From contig CAJNDS010000303.1 of assembly GCA_905221605.1 (NCBI GenBank), forward strand, positions 1-64,000: DNA of 64,000 bases, written 5' to 3'. Of the stretch, positions 21,500-32,929 are shown one piece after another. Both the position numbers and the translations under genes were made by a program. The notes below the pieces were generated by a model. That model was not told the DNA's origin, did not search any database, and was given only the letters and a program-made list of their open reading frames with translations. This DNA comes from Symbiodinium natans (Eukaryota; Sar; Dinophyceae; Suessiales; Symbiodiniaceae). The stretch's first letter is position 1; the number at the start of each line of letters is the position of its first letter.

Positions 21500-23150
21500 A
21501 CACATGGATCTGAAAGTGGTCCAGTCCTCGTGTGACTCGGGGTTGCCTTCGGCCCCATATGCCTATCGCTGGCGGCTGCTCGCAGAGCAGCTTGACTTTG
21601 TGCCAAGAGAGCAGGATCAACACCTCGCTACAAGCGCTGCATCGACAAGGCACACACACACACAAAAGGGCAAACATGTTGGCGATCGCAACGGCGCAAT
21701 GATCACCACAAACTTGTGTATGGCAAGTGGCTGTCAATGCTACGTTTGTGCTGACACTATACGGGCAGTTTGGTGGGCCTGGCATTGCCAGCGCCATCTC
21801 GCCAGAAAGGCGCATCCCAGCAGAGGCCAAGGCAGCAGCAGCTCCGGCTCGGGCCAGTGCACACGAGTGGCGCAGCAGAGGCAACGCATTGCTCCTGCAC
21901 CGACGCAGCAAAACGCAGTAGATGATTGGGTTGGGGTTGTTGTGAGTTGTGCACTGTGGGAACAGGGGCTTTCAACAAGCAACCTTTTTCGCAGGGCACC
22001 GTTGGCAAGCCAAAAATGACCCCCCCTCTCCCCGGCCCTGAAGATTTCTTGATGCATGTTGCCCACTGCTCAAGGTTCCAGGAGACCAAACAAAGACGAA
22101 ATGACGTGAATCACTTTTCAGTTGGGGCGCGAAAAATGCTTTGCCTGCATTTCCCCTGCTCCACTTAGGCTGGGAACTCCCCCTTCCAGCCTACATCGCC
22201 CTTCGAAGCTTCTGTTACATGCACGGCTTTCCGAATCACGTTTAATTGTCTTTGGAGCCCTCTGTTGAAAGGACCGCTCGGAACGGTCCGGATTTGTCTT
22301 CTTTTGGAAGTTTGAGGTTGGAAGCCTTCGGCCTCGCTGTGGAAACATGTCGTGCGTCTTGGCCGCCAACCAAAGTGCAACAGAACATGGCTGCGACAAG
22401 AAGCACGACATGTTGCTCTGCGTGTGTTTTCAATTCTGCGAAGCTTTTGCATTGCTGTGCGATTCTAGGCTTTTGTGTCTCCCGCTGTTTTGTGATCCCT
22501 GTCCCGTGCCCTTTTTCCTTGCCTCGCTCCGTGTCGCGAAAACGTGGGATGCACTTTCCTTCCCAGGCTCAAGGCTCCCCTCTAAGGGGATTTGGATTTA
22601 GCGGTGCCCTTAGCTATTTGTGAGGTGCGGAAACGTGATCATCTGTCGCTTTTGGTCCCATGGAGTTCTCTGGGAGTCTTGGAATACTTGTGGAATGCTT
22701 TTGGAGCAGTCTTGGAGCGCAACTTGTGCGCTTCTGGACTGGTTTGAAATGCTCTTGGCGCTCTTGGGATGGTTTTGAAGTGATTTACACTGATTTACAC
22801 TGCTTCGGGTCAATGCCGGCATGGTTAGCGTTGCTTTGCTTCGCTTTGCTCGCACTCTGATAAGGCATCGACGTGCGAACGGCTCACCTAGTCAGTCTAC
22901 CTCGATGCTCGTGACGAACTCTCAGCATCTTTCGCCCCTGCCTGATCGCCGCGGCCTCCTCACAGGGGACATGCTTTTGAACGTGCTGCAGGCGGGTCAA
23001 TCGGAAAAGCGTATGGCTTGAGGTGGCCTGAGAGTTGGGAATGTGGTTGCACCGCTCTGCGTGCTTAGCCATACTTAGCCCAAAGTGACATGCGTTTGAG
23101 GTGCCGACAATTGCTGCCACCTTCTGGGATCAACCATTCCACGAGGAGCA
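21500..23150. other. No gene recognised
   Basis: Open frames on both strands overlap without one prevailing. A short near-repeat of TGATTTACAC occurs twice at about 22780-22802, and (CA)n at 21650-21665. The stretch 22500-22860 contains repeated GGxxTTTG-like short motifs but no clear unit. Confidence 0.4.
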
Positions 23151-23159
23151 CGCTCATTC

Positions 23160-23580
23160 AAATCATGTGACACAAGCGACAGTATGGTTTCAGGATCAAG
23201 CACCAGCGACTGTACACAGGTGCCGCTTGGAGCTGGGGCAGTTTGGGTGTCGTCGGCAATTGCAACGTAAGCCCACGCTGTAGCAGTTCAGCGACGGCTT
23301 CCAAACAAGCAACAGCTGTGCAAGCCAGGTGCCAATATTTTTCCAGCAAGCCATGGGGTGAAATCATCGAACCCTGCCTGCACGGGGCTCTTCAACCAAG
23401 CAGCTAAGCGCCCCAGGTCTGCTTCCACTTCGCAACCCACAGGGTATGGCTGTCCTGGACAGGTGCACCTTTTTTTTCCAGCACCTTCTGGATCTACTAC
23501 CAAGGCTCTTTGCTGTATGGCTGGTGCTTGTATGCGCGCTGCATGTTCGCTTCGAAGGGCTTCCAACAATCTGACTTATT
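23160..23580 (-). CDS. Candidate exons of an unrecognised gene
   Basis: The minus strand at 23569-23390 reads ALVVDPEGAGKKRCTCPGQP followed by VGCEVEADLGRLAAWLKSPV, with balanced charge and no repeat origin. Below it, near 23350-23230, a second frame reads LACTAVACLEAVAELLQRG. The change of frame implies a short intron between them, perhaps at the CAG|GCAGGG site near 23387 (GC donor). No stop or start can be fixed and no family was recognised. Confidence 0.4.
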
Positions 23581-23589
23581 CATGATTTT

Positions 23590-24050
23590 GGGCAGCTGTC
23601 CGCCCAAAGCGGACTTGCGTTCGACACATCTGGAATGGTCTTGGGGAATTGAAAGTTGTCTTTCTGACTGGAGCCTAGCCAATGCACACACCCGATTTCA
23701 GGTCCCCAAAAACAGCCGCACACGACTAGTTGGCGAAGCTTACAAAAAGTTCAGAGGTTACAGGTTACTGGATAGTCCAAATCACCGTGACATGCACCAT
23801 CCTGGACATGTCCAGCTGGACATGGTACAAGTACAAGCACTTCACTGGAACAACTCCTGAAAGCAGCGCTCAGGCGTCATGAGCTCGTATCCGAAACATT
23901 CGCAAAGAGCAATTCGCAGCAATGCCAAAACCATGTTGTACGCAGGGTGAACCAGGTGCCAAATTGCAACAGTAAACTTCAGGGGAAGCTTGGAACCACA
24001 AGAAACACGACATAGCTACTTTCCTGGGCAACTTGACCTCTCAAAAAAAA
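23590..24050. other. No feature seen
   Basis: Unique sequence, with no exon-like frame or repeat that I can support. Confidence 0.35.
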
Positions 24051-24056
24051 TTTAAA

Positions 24057-24910
24057 AATCGGGTCCTTCGTACAGGTCACCCACAAGGCCAAGGATCTGA
24101 AAGATTGGCCATTCCGCGGTGATGGCCTTCCAGGAATCCACATGCTGTGAAGTTGTAGAGATTTGGCAAAGATTTGGCAAAGACAGCGCAGAAATTGCAA
24201 CGGCGTGGTCTTGTCAGAAGTTCTTCACCCGAAGCCTCTGTCCAATTGCTGCCGTGGATGAGGCCCCACAAGTCTTCCTGGCAACTGCGCTTCATTAAAC
24301 CATGTGGTGATTTTCTGCGGCCCTGGGCTCTGCAGCTCCTCATAGCGACGAAACCATGCCTCCCAGCTCAACCCAGAGTAGAGTACCTGAGTCCAGCGAG
24401 CTGGACAGTTTTCTTACATGGTTTTTCTGTTTCATCTGAGGACTCTGCTGAAACCAGCACACGCAGGCAATAGCGCCCCAAGGGGCACCTGCTTTTCTCT
24501 GGTAGCACCTGGCCCGGGTAACATATGCCCAAGCCAGCGATGCCAGCTGAGAGATGCAGAAAGCATGGATGGCAGGCCAGGACAAGCCGCTGCAGCCGCT
24601 CCAAGTGACGCTGTAGCTGTACATCCCCATAGGACACTGCCGGATCCCGGCCTTTGGAATCCTCAGTCCACGTTCCCACGAAGAAAAAAAAGAAAAGCGC
24701 GCGTTTCCTTCGCCGGGCAAGCAAGTAGTCGCTTAAATGTATTTGACGAGAAGTCCCAGTCGGGGAGTGGCGAACTCTACCTTCCAGGCGCCAATTTTGA
24801 GTGCACCTTCCACTCCCACATCTCCGCAGTGCTGCACACCGTTGAAATGCCCTTGAATCCCCTTGTGCACCTGCTAGAGCAGAGGGTGCACATCGACCGA
24901 CCCGTTTTGC
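24057..24910 (-). CDS. Unrecognised multi-exon gene
   Basis: Several minus-strand pieces look coding. About 24860-24740 gives GIQGHFNGVQHCGDVGVEGA then LKIGAWKVEFATPRLGLLV. About 24650-24420 gives VQLQRHLERLQRLVLACHPC and GICYPGQVLPEKSRCPLGRY, although a second frame is also open there. About 24365-24285 gives EAWFRRYEELQSPGPQKITT then WFNEA. The last exon starts near 24148 after CAACTTCACAG and reads SWKAITAEWPIFQILGLVGD then LYEGPDF, with a stop at 24057-24059. The pieces lie close together in consistent order, so they probably form one gene. I recognise no family. Confidence 0.45.
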
Positions 24911-24991
24911 CACCACACCCTCAAACCCTAAACGGCAAAACCAATGGGCGAAGCCAGCGAAAAAGATTAAATCAAGCAGGTACTGGCTGCA

Positions 24992-25019
24992 TTGCACTGC
25001 TTGCATGCAAGCAGTGCAA
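24992..25019. repeat. Perfect 28-bp palindrome (first of two)
   Basis: The sequence is its own reverse complement over 28 bases. The left arm is TTGCACTGCTTGCA and the right arm is its exact complement, centred on GCATGC. It shares its outer arm TTGCACT with a second palindrome 1.56 kb away at 26556-26583. It could extrude as a cruciform or fold as a loop-poor RNA hairpin. Confidence 0.95.
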
Positions 25020-25624
25020 GAGTCATGAAAGCAGACAGACAGGTGTGAGCATCAATTCAAAGTTCCGATCCCCTCCTACCTCCACTTCATACGCCCTCTT
25101 CCTTCCGCCCCTGATCCGTGCGGCTTTCCAGGCGACGTGTGATGAAGCTAAACCTAGACTAAACTCGGGTCTAGCTTGTTTTAGCTTTCGTGACATCGTC
25201 GTCATCATCATCATCATGATCCCTTGGTTTTAGTCCATGTGTCCTTGGAGGCATGAAGATCTCGAGACAGTGCTCCATTGTGAAGCACTTCTCCCAGCGC
25301 ATGTGACAGATCCAGTCTGACGACATCCCACCGCACACCATCCTCCTCCACACCAGCACCTTGGAGAACATCAGAAGTCTGAGCGCTACATCTGAACCTC
25401 TTCGAACCTCCTTCTCCGAACCTCAGCCGGTGGCCCTCTGGCTTAGGTCAAGCCGCAGTCGAGAGGCCGAAGGCAGAAAACGGGAAGAAGCACGGCCAGC
25501 AGAACCTGGAGTGGGGCCGCACAGAGCATGAAGGATCTGCACAGTTGAATGAAGGTGTAGCGCGTGCCTTGCAGATGTGGCTATATAGATGCAGGAATGA
25601 TGTAGGCAGATCAGATTGGCTTAC

Positions 25625-25870
25625 ATGCTGTTGGCCCCCAGTGGCGACAGCCCTGCTTTGGGAGCACTCCTCCCTGCAATGAGATCTTTGCCAGCTGCAA
25701 AATGTAGGCAATTGCTCGTGCTGACAGGAAAGCCACTCTTTGTGCTGCCCAAGCAACCTGGACAAAAAGCCAACTCAGCTGCATCCTGGAGGATGTTCAC
25801 ATGTCATTCCTGGATAGCTCCCCCCATGGCAGATGTAAGAACTTGTACTGGTTCGAGCTCAAAATCTGCA
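25625..25870 (-). CDS. Weak candidate exon(s)
   Basis: The minus strand reads FELEPVQVLTSAMGGAIQE near 25865-25808 to a stop, and beyond it AAELAFCPGCLGSTKSGFPV then SNCLHFAAGKDLIAGRSAPK with a stop at about 25623. The two are separated by about 25 bases bounded by matching TCCAGGA sequences. That is too short for an ordinary intron, although the pattern resembles the direct repeats seen at other introns here. No family was recognised. Confidence 0.25.
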
Positions 25871-25899
25871 GGAGACCTCGCATCGTGGACGTGACGCCG

Positions 25900-27480
25900 C
25901 AATAGACCCAAACAGCCCTACACCCCCAAACAGAGCAAACACTCTTGAGCGAAGGGCTCAGAACACCAAAATGTTACAAAAAAATCCTTTTTTGCAATGG
26001 CGCCACTCAAAAGCACCCCCAAAAGCGCTAGCCTTCGAGCCCACAGGCTCAAAATGACGCAGGCCAGGTTCAACTATGTAATTGATTTTCGCAGATGCCG
26101 AATCCAAAGCGAAAGCCCGGCACAAGCCTAGAAAAGTGTTTCGCCACGCGCGTTGCAACAACAAATTGAGCGTTCCACTGTTTCAGCTTGTCTGGAGAGA
26201 TCAGCGTTGACAACATGTCGCCGGTAGTTCTGCAAAGTAGATGCGCGAAATCAGCACAGGTTGATGACAACGAGCACCATGCACTGCGTGTGCTCTTCAG
26301 GTTCATGTCACACATGGCGCATTCTGACTCTTCTGCCCCCCGGTGAAGCCATGCCGAAGGGCTCTAAGGGCTCTTGCGGCCGGAAGTCAGAGGGAACCTA
26401 TCTTCCACGTGGGAGGATCCATGTGGGCACCGGGCACATAGGGTCCCTAATTGGCCCAGTGATTTTCTGCGGCCTGGACGAGTGCATGAATCTCAGCGCA
26501 CAAAGAAAAAATTAGGCTGAAATTCTGCACTGCTGCGCCATATTGCGCCTCGTGGCTTGCACTCATTGTACAATGAGTGCAAGGTGAGCATTGGGAACTG
26601 AGGAATGCCCTCGATGAAGCTCACAATATGAACCGCCGCTCAACGTAACCCAGGGACAGCTCACCTTGCACCTCCGCAAGCATCCAGGTGGCCGCTTGCA
26701 AGCACTCGGCCCATGCAGTCCAATGCCTTGCCTTCCCAGGCTGGCCAGTTAGGCAGCAGATTTAAGTCTGCATGTCACAGCCCGCTACGAGTAGAGTTCG
26801 ACCAAGAGATCAGGCCAGACCTACACCAAAAAGATCCAAATACCGAGGTCCAACCCACAAGTCCGTGGAGCATGGAGCTCATGAGTCTTCCATGTGATTT
26901 GTAGGATTGGATGGAGGCTACCCAGGAAAGCGTGAACAACTGCAACAGCTATGCTCTTGGCTCAGGCATTGTTTGCACACAACCACAAGTTGAGCAAACC
27001 GCTGCACACCACTACTGGCTTAATCATAAACGCACGATTTCATGTGGACAGTGTCGTGGGCCAAGCCGCCTAGCCCTAGCTCAGGCGTCCAAAGTGGAGG
27101 CGACGGTTGCCTTACTTCCTTTAAGCAGGCTCAACTTCGCCGCATGGGGTGCTGGGAACTTTGCCACACGATCATGAGTCCTTAGCTCTGGCTCATGACG
27201 AAACATGGCAAGGCATGACCTCCTGGTACATACAAACATATACACATATACACAATACACATGCATATGTGTGTGTGTTTGGGTTTAACTCTCTTCGTTT
27301 GAACAAGGACCACAACATCCATTTTCAGTTTGCCAGGACCAAGAACAATCCTCCAATCTCCAGCCTCGGCTCTCATACCTGAACCACGTCGTCCTTCCCT
27401 CCCACCACCCACACCCACTCGCCTCGAATCCCACCCTCCCACCCACCCTCCCCCTCCCACCCACGCCCCTCCCACCCACC
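25900..27480. other. No gene recognised
   Basis: Apart from the palindrome at 26556-26583 and a small (TACACATA)n patch at 27235-27275, no feature was seen. Open frames are short and lack splice support. Confidence 0.4.
26556..26583. repeat. Perfect 28-bp palindrome (second of two)
   Basis: Left arm CTTGCACTCATTGT, right arm its exact reverse complement, centred on GTAC. The outer TTGCACT / AGTGCAA arms are the same as those of the palindrome at 24992-25019, while the inner parts differ. The flanking bases (G on both sides) do not extend the pairing. Confidence 0.95.
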
Positions 27481-27489
27481 CCCCACACC

Positions 27490-27895
27490 CACCAAAAGAA
27501 GCAAAACATTCCTGCAGGGCCAGCAACACAAGCGAAACATTCCTGCAAGTAGACAGCAGGGCCAGCAAGAAAAAGGCGAAACATTCCTGCAAGTAGGCGG
27601 CAGGGCCAGGCGAAACATTCCTGCAAGTACAAGTAGGCGGCAGGGCCAGCAAAAAAGAGGCGATGGATTGCGGCAAGCAGGTGGCGGGGCCAGCAAAAAA
27701 ATGCGAAACATTCCTGCAAGTAGGCGGAAGGGCCAGCAAAAAAGAGGCGACATATTCCGGCAAGTAGGTGGCGGGGCCAGCAAAAAAAGATGCGAAACAT
27801 TCCTGCAAGAAGGCGGAAGGGCCAGCAAAAAAAGGCGAAACATTCCTGCAAGTAGGTGGCAGGGCCAGCAAAAAGAGGCAAGTAGGAAGCCAGCA
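27490..27895. repeat. 40-45-bp minisatellite (GCGAAACATTCCTGCAAG)
   Basis: About nine copies of a unit of 40-45 bp made of GCGAAACATTCCTGCAAGTA, then GGCGGCAGGGCCAGCAAAAA. Copies vary in the A-run and in TAGGCGG versus TAGGTGG. Some variant units carry CGACATATTCCGGCAAG or CGATGGATTGCGGCAAG. A CCCACCC-rich stretch at 27400-27490 precedes it. Long Gly/Pro/Cys frames through the array are repeat artefacts. Confidence 0.93.
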
Positions 27896-27929
27896 AAGAC
27901 CACCCACTTCCACCCACCCACCCTCCCAC

Positions 27930-28114
27930 CCCACCTTTCTTGCGTTCTTTCTTTTTTTCTTTTTGCTTGTTTCTTTCTTCCTTTCTTTCTTTCTTCTCGG
28001 GGCTTGGGGGCCCCCCGATTTCTCTCTCTTTCTCTCTATCTCTAGACCTTGTAGCTACGAGTAGGTTGCCGTTGCCGTTGCCGTCGCCGGCGCCGGCGCC
28101 TTCTTGATTCGTCT

Positions 28115-28160
<46 letters not shown>

Positions 28161-28161
28161 G

Positions 28162-28206
<45 letters not shown>

Positions 28207-28230
28207 CTCGTCGTCGTCCTCGTCGTCGTC

Positions 28231-28293
<63 letters not shown>

Positions 28294-28305
28294 CTCGTCG
28301 TCGTC

Positions 28306-28350
<45 letters not shown>

Positions 28351-28372
28351 CTCGTCGTCGTCCTCGTCGTCG

Positions 28373-28437
<65 letters not shown>

Positions 28438-28555
28438 TTCCTCTTCCTCTTCCTCTTCCTCTTCCTCTTCCTCTTCCTCTTCCTCTTCCTCTTCCTCTTC
28501 CTCTTCCTCTTCCTCTTCCTCTTCCTCTTCCTCTTCTTCTTCTTCTTCTTCGATG
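27930..28555. repeat. Compound GTC/CTC/CTTC microsatellite
   Basis: TTTC-rich sequence at 27940-28045 leads to GCCGTT units and then a nearly pure (GTC)n tract from about 28108 to 28380, with regular GTCCTC interruptions. It becomes (GTCCTC)n to 28432, (TTCCTC)n to 28530 and (TTC)n to 28550. On the minus strand one frame reads poly-Asp then poly-Glu and another poly-Arg. These are low-complexity translations of the array and need not be expressed. Confidence 0.96.
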
Positions 28556-28824
28556 CTGTTCTTGTTCTCTTCGCGACCATAAACCCAATTGGGAGAAAAA
28601 AGAACTCCGATTTGCGCTGAAACCCTGTTTCTTGTTGGTTCGGGGCGCGCACGGCTGCGGGCGACAGCCCGCTTAGTAAGGTGCATTTCGGCAGCATTTG
28701 GAGCCTTGTAGATCTTTTTCGGGGCGGGGACAGAGCTCACGGCAAGGATCAGTGTTGCTGAGGGAAACACTTTTTTTCGGTCCAAATTCACCACAAGAAC
28801 GCCAAGTCTCCACAGGCAAAACAT

Positions 28825-30930
28825 CCTTGGCCCCTGCCCCTTTGTCGTCGATGTATACCTGACAACTGTGAAAAACGACAAACAAGAGCGTGTCACAAAG
28901 ACATGCCGCCAAAGCTCAATGCGTCATGAGTCATGCTCACTGAGGCCGAGCAGCGTTGAAAGAGACCCGTTTCCCAACTTCGGGGCGAAAACTCCACTCA
29001 CAGTCGTCCTGCTGCACTCATTTTCAGGCTGAAGCCAAACATGTCGAAGCTGCACTTCACTTTCAGCAAGGGCCCATCATTCCTATTCATTGCGCTGAGG
29101 CTGCACTGTTCAGCCTGGACTGCTGGCTTCTTTCTGTTCCACCCAAGCCTTGCGGAAGTAGAGTAACTTCTCTGGAGGCTTCCCGTCGGGCTTGGCCTGC
29201 TCTCCGACAACCGAAAACAGGAAACAGGCAAGGCGTGCGACTGTACCGTTGCAGATTTGGCCTTGGAGGCTGCTTGCGCAACTGTTGCGTCCAGCTTCTC
29301 CTGTACCTCGCAATGACTGACAAAGGGAGTCACGCCCTCAACTAACGATTTCTCACTCACGTTTTGCCGTCGAGAAGCTGCAGCGGGCAGGACCTGCTCG
29401 GCATCGGGGACGATGTGCCCCCAATTCTGCCACCTCTTGACACATCTCACAAGGCATAACAAGACCCCATTTCATGCCATGGTTTTTTGACAATGCGTGC
29501 TGGCAACTGGATTCCAGCTTAGCCGCCGCTGCCACCACTGCACAGTTCCAGTATACCTCTGGCCTGAGAGGCGTCCATGATCGCCCTTTCCAACATTCCA
29601 CGATCCCCGGCAATCTCTGTGTTGAGGCAACAGTGCAAGGTGCAAGGCTGTTGGCACTGCTGGCACTGTTGGCACGTTGGTACTGAGTATCTCGGCTGCC
29701 TTCCTCTTGCCGGTGTTCCATCGCCTCTTGGGTGATGGGCGTGCCACCTGTGTTCACAAGGCAACTGTCAAACGTGTTCGGACAATGAACTTGGCCTGCA
29801 AACTCACAAAAGCTTCCCTTCGCCCCCTGCAGCTTCATGAAATGAGCAGCGACTCAAAAGCACATGTATTGCAACCTGGCCTGGCAATGTCACATTGTAG
29901 GCCATGTAGGCATCACCCTTCCTTCTCACTCAGCACATCCCCACATGGCAATAGGGCCCGGGCTTCTCCCAACTGTCTACACTATCGGCCATGCATGAAA
30001 TGCATTCCCTGTCTTGGTTTTGACAATGCCGAACTCGATTGCCAGCCTTGGCGAATCAATTGAGCACATTCCACACGAATGCTGGGAATTAAAGTGTGAA
30101 CTTGTGTCCGTCTGAGTCGGTCCCTCAGAGCAGTCCAGGGCGCTTGTCGATCCTCATTCGCAAAGGCTTTCCAGCGGTGTTCAGCTCCTCCCCTTCCACC
30201 TCAACCCAAGCTGAACTTACGCAACGATGTGGAAACTGGTGATCCAGGGCCTGGTGACCTGCTTCTGTGATACTCGGCACTGACTGCAACCACACAAACG
30301 ATCATTGGAATGCGCATCCCCGTCACTGCATCTAGAAAAAGACCCCTCTAGACTCTAGAGTCTAGAGCCTCTCAAAAGCCTGTACTTACGTCTTGGGCCG
30401 TCTGTTCGCTTTCTGGATGATGAAAACAAGCAAGACAACATGCCGGATGCAAAGGTGGCCTTGATCTCCTTGGGCACGGGGTCATCCATGGCAAAGCCGT
30501 CATCTATAACTACCTCGCCGCAGTCAACCACAGTCATGAGGCGAAGATCCGTCCAGGTTTGCTTGGTTGCTGTCAGCATAGGTTCGCGGCCCAACCGAAA
30601 TTTCGAAACTGATCAAAAAACCTCAGCACTAGCACAAACTCACAAACAAAAGTGTTTGAGGTAGTGCGGAAGCACCTGGAATGCTGAAGCTGTGCCTGCG
30701 GTACTTTCACTGCTTCCAGCAACATTATTCGACACTTCAGTTGCAGCAGGGGCACTTCATTGTGCCAGTGTAACGGAAGTTCTGCGCACCAACGAACCTA
30801 AGATGTTTTACAACTTCAGTGTGCTGATCATGTCGGGCCATGCATCACGAAGCATTGCGCGTAGCTTCGTGACTGATCCAGTATAGATAAGGCTCGTCAT
30901 GCTTTCTGCATCCATGGCATCCTGGTCACA
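28825..30930 (-). CDS. Cold-shock-domain protein, Y block copy 1
   Basis: A chain of short exons that repeats, in the same order, in the Y block copy at 34850-38440. In reading order they are: MDAESMTSLIYTGSV near 30925-30880, FVGAQNFRYTGT near 30802-30762, VVIDDGFAMDDPVPKEIKA near 30513-30457, ELNTAGKPLRMRIDK to about 30150, LAIEFGIVKTKTG near 30048-30010, YMAYNVTLPG near 29912-29880, GGTPITQEAMEHRQEEG near 29755-29700, GQRYTGTVQ near 29565-29538, RWQNWGHIVPDAEQVLPA near 29440-29375, EVQEKLDATVAQAASKA near 29313-29262, KPDGKPPEKLLYFRK near 29200-29150, DCEWSFRPEVGKRVSF near 29003-28956, and VYIDDKGAGAKDVLP near 28866-28822. Known cold-shock domains have strand patterns like YTGTVK, GHI and VxFxV...NVTL, which these pieces follow; they bind single-stranded nucleic acid. 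About two such domains are present. Exact joins are unresolved. Confidence 0.65.
30346..30367. repeat. 22-bp perfect palindrome
   Basis: Built from overlapping CTCTAGA/TCTAGAG units and centred on CTAG within the Y block copy 1, in what should be intron sequence. The related string CTAGACTCTAGAC also occurs at about 8273-8285. Confidence 0.9.
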
Positions 30931-30999
30931 CTTGCATGCAACGTGCCTTGCTTCGCCTTTGCTGTCCCTTTATGGCCATCACATTTCCGCATGTTTCAT

Positions 31000-31795
31000 T
31001 CATACAGACTTGAGCATCGCAAAATGTCCATGGATGGGATTTGCTGACTTCACTGAGGAGTCACGGGCATTATGGCATCGACCCTTCGACAACAAGAACA
31101 ACAACCACCAACATATTCCAGTTAACACCCCCACAAACAACACCAGCAACCAACAGCAAACGGCAACACACAGCAATGTACAACAACAAACACCAACACA
31201 CAACATGGCCAATAACAACAAGTAGTTACAATCAAGAACATCCAACAAAAGATACAACAACTTGTTTTTGCTTGCTGAGCTGCGAAGCTACAGCACCTCA
31301 GGGATCTGCAGCTTATTGTTTTTAGTCGAGAATCAATACATTGCCATGGTCTTATTATTGCGGACCCCTGCCTTTCTTTTAGCGGTTGGTGGGGGGGGGG
31401 GGGGGGTGCCCAATTAAACAGGTGCTCGGATTAAAGACTACCGAACTGATTCAAACGCAGGCGGCGAGAAACGCTGTTGTTTCCCGCGCAGGGGTCACCA
31501 CGCTCCAACACTTCGTTGTTTTTTGGGGGGCTGGCTGTTGCTTGTTTTTTACGTGCCGGGGGTCCGGCTGTTGTTTTTCGAGTGGGGGTCAACATCCTGA
31601 AAAACCTCGCTGCGGATAAAAGGGGTTGGAGGTTTCGCGGAGCTCGGCAAAAGTGCAGATCTAAACAGAGAATGTCAATGCGCCACTCGCTACGAGCGAC
31701 TGGCTTTCTTTCTGAACTTCATGGCAGGGTCATGCCACTACGAGCAGCTCTTGTACTTCACTGGCTTCAAGTCTCGTTCTGTGAAATCATTTAAT
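31000..31795. other. No gene recognised; CAACA-rich and G-run sequence
   Basis: An AACAACA/CCAACA-rich patch at 31090-31255 and a G-run of about 16 bases at 31390-31405. No coding frame stands out. Confidence 0.4.
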
Positions 31796-31799
31796 CATG

Positions 31800-32075
31800 G
31801 GGATGAAAGTCTGGAGCTTCGAAAGTACCGCAAATATCGTGGGAATGGGAATCTGGGGCTGCAAAGGCCCGCAAATATCGTGGGCTCGGGACTGAGGGGC
31901 TTCGTTGTGTGGATCTTCTAGGCTTCGAAAACATCGCAGATATCGTGGGATCGGGACAGGGCATGCGCAAGTACCGCATATCGTGGGATCGTCACTCGTT
32001 TCAATAGTACCGCAAATATCGTAGGGCTTCGAAAGTGCCGCAAAAATCGTGGGATCGGGGCTCTGCGGCTTCAAA
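31800..32075. repeat. Degenerate 40-60-bp repeat with CCGCAAATATCGTGGG
   Basis: Six or seven imperfect copies of a unit containing (A)CCGCAAATATCGTGGGATCG followed by GGG(A)CT and a TTCGAAAGTA junction. Spacing varies from about 30 to 60 bp. It runs straight into the GTC array. Confidence 0.8.
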
Positions 32076-32079
32076 AGTA

Positions 32080-32510
<431 letters not shown>

Positions 32511-32929
32511 TTGGTCTTTTTTTGGTCTGGAAGGGAGGAGCTGGTGCTTGGCTCATGGTAGCGTCAGGTTGGCGTTGTCGGGGCTGGTGGTGGCAGGTTG
32601 GCTGGTTTGTGTTGGCGCGTCTTGCTTGTGTTAGCTTTGTGCTGATTCAATTCAATGCTTGTTGGCTGGCTTGTAGTGCGCATTCGTGTCCTCCACCACT
32701 GCTCATCCCTGCGGGGCTGGTCTGGCTCGTGGGGGGGGGATTTGGGGGAGGGAGGATGTCTGAGCCGGCTCCTTTGCTGCCACGACAAGAACCACAGCTC
32801 AAAAAAAAATGAAATATCAACAAAGCAAACAGGCTGGTCAACAGGCCTGAATGTTCACCATGCCTGCCCACGCAATGGCAGCAGCAGCGGGGCCCAGTTA
32901 CAAGCTGCAGTTAAAATTGTTTCAAGTCC

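Noticed and set aside
24418-25233. 271-codon plus-strand frame
   Set aside because: It overlaps several minus-strand exons with better composition and splice sites, and its own sequence has no motif.
27285-28896. Open frames of 470 and 284 codons with long poly-Thr/Arg or poly-Asp/Glu runs on the minus strand
   Set aside because: They are translations of the GTC/CTC array and the adjoining minisatellite. No stop appears simply because the repeats contain none in that frame.
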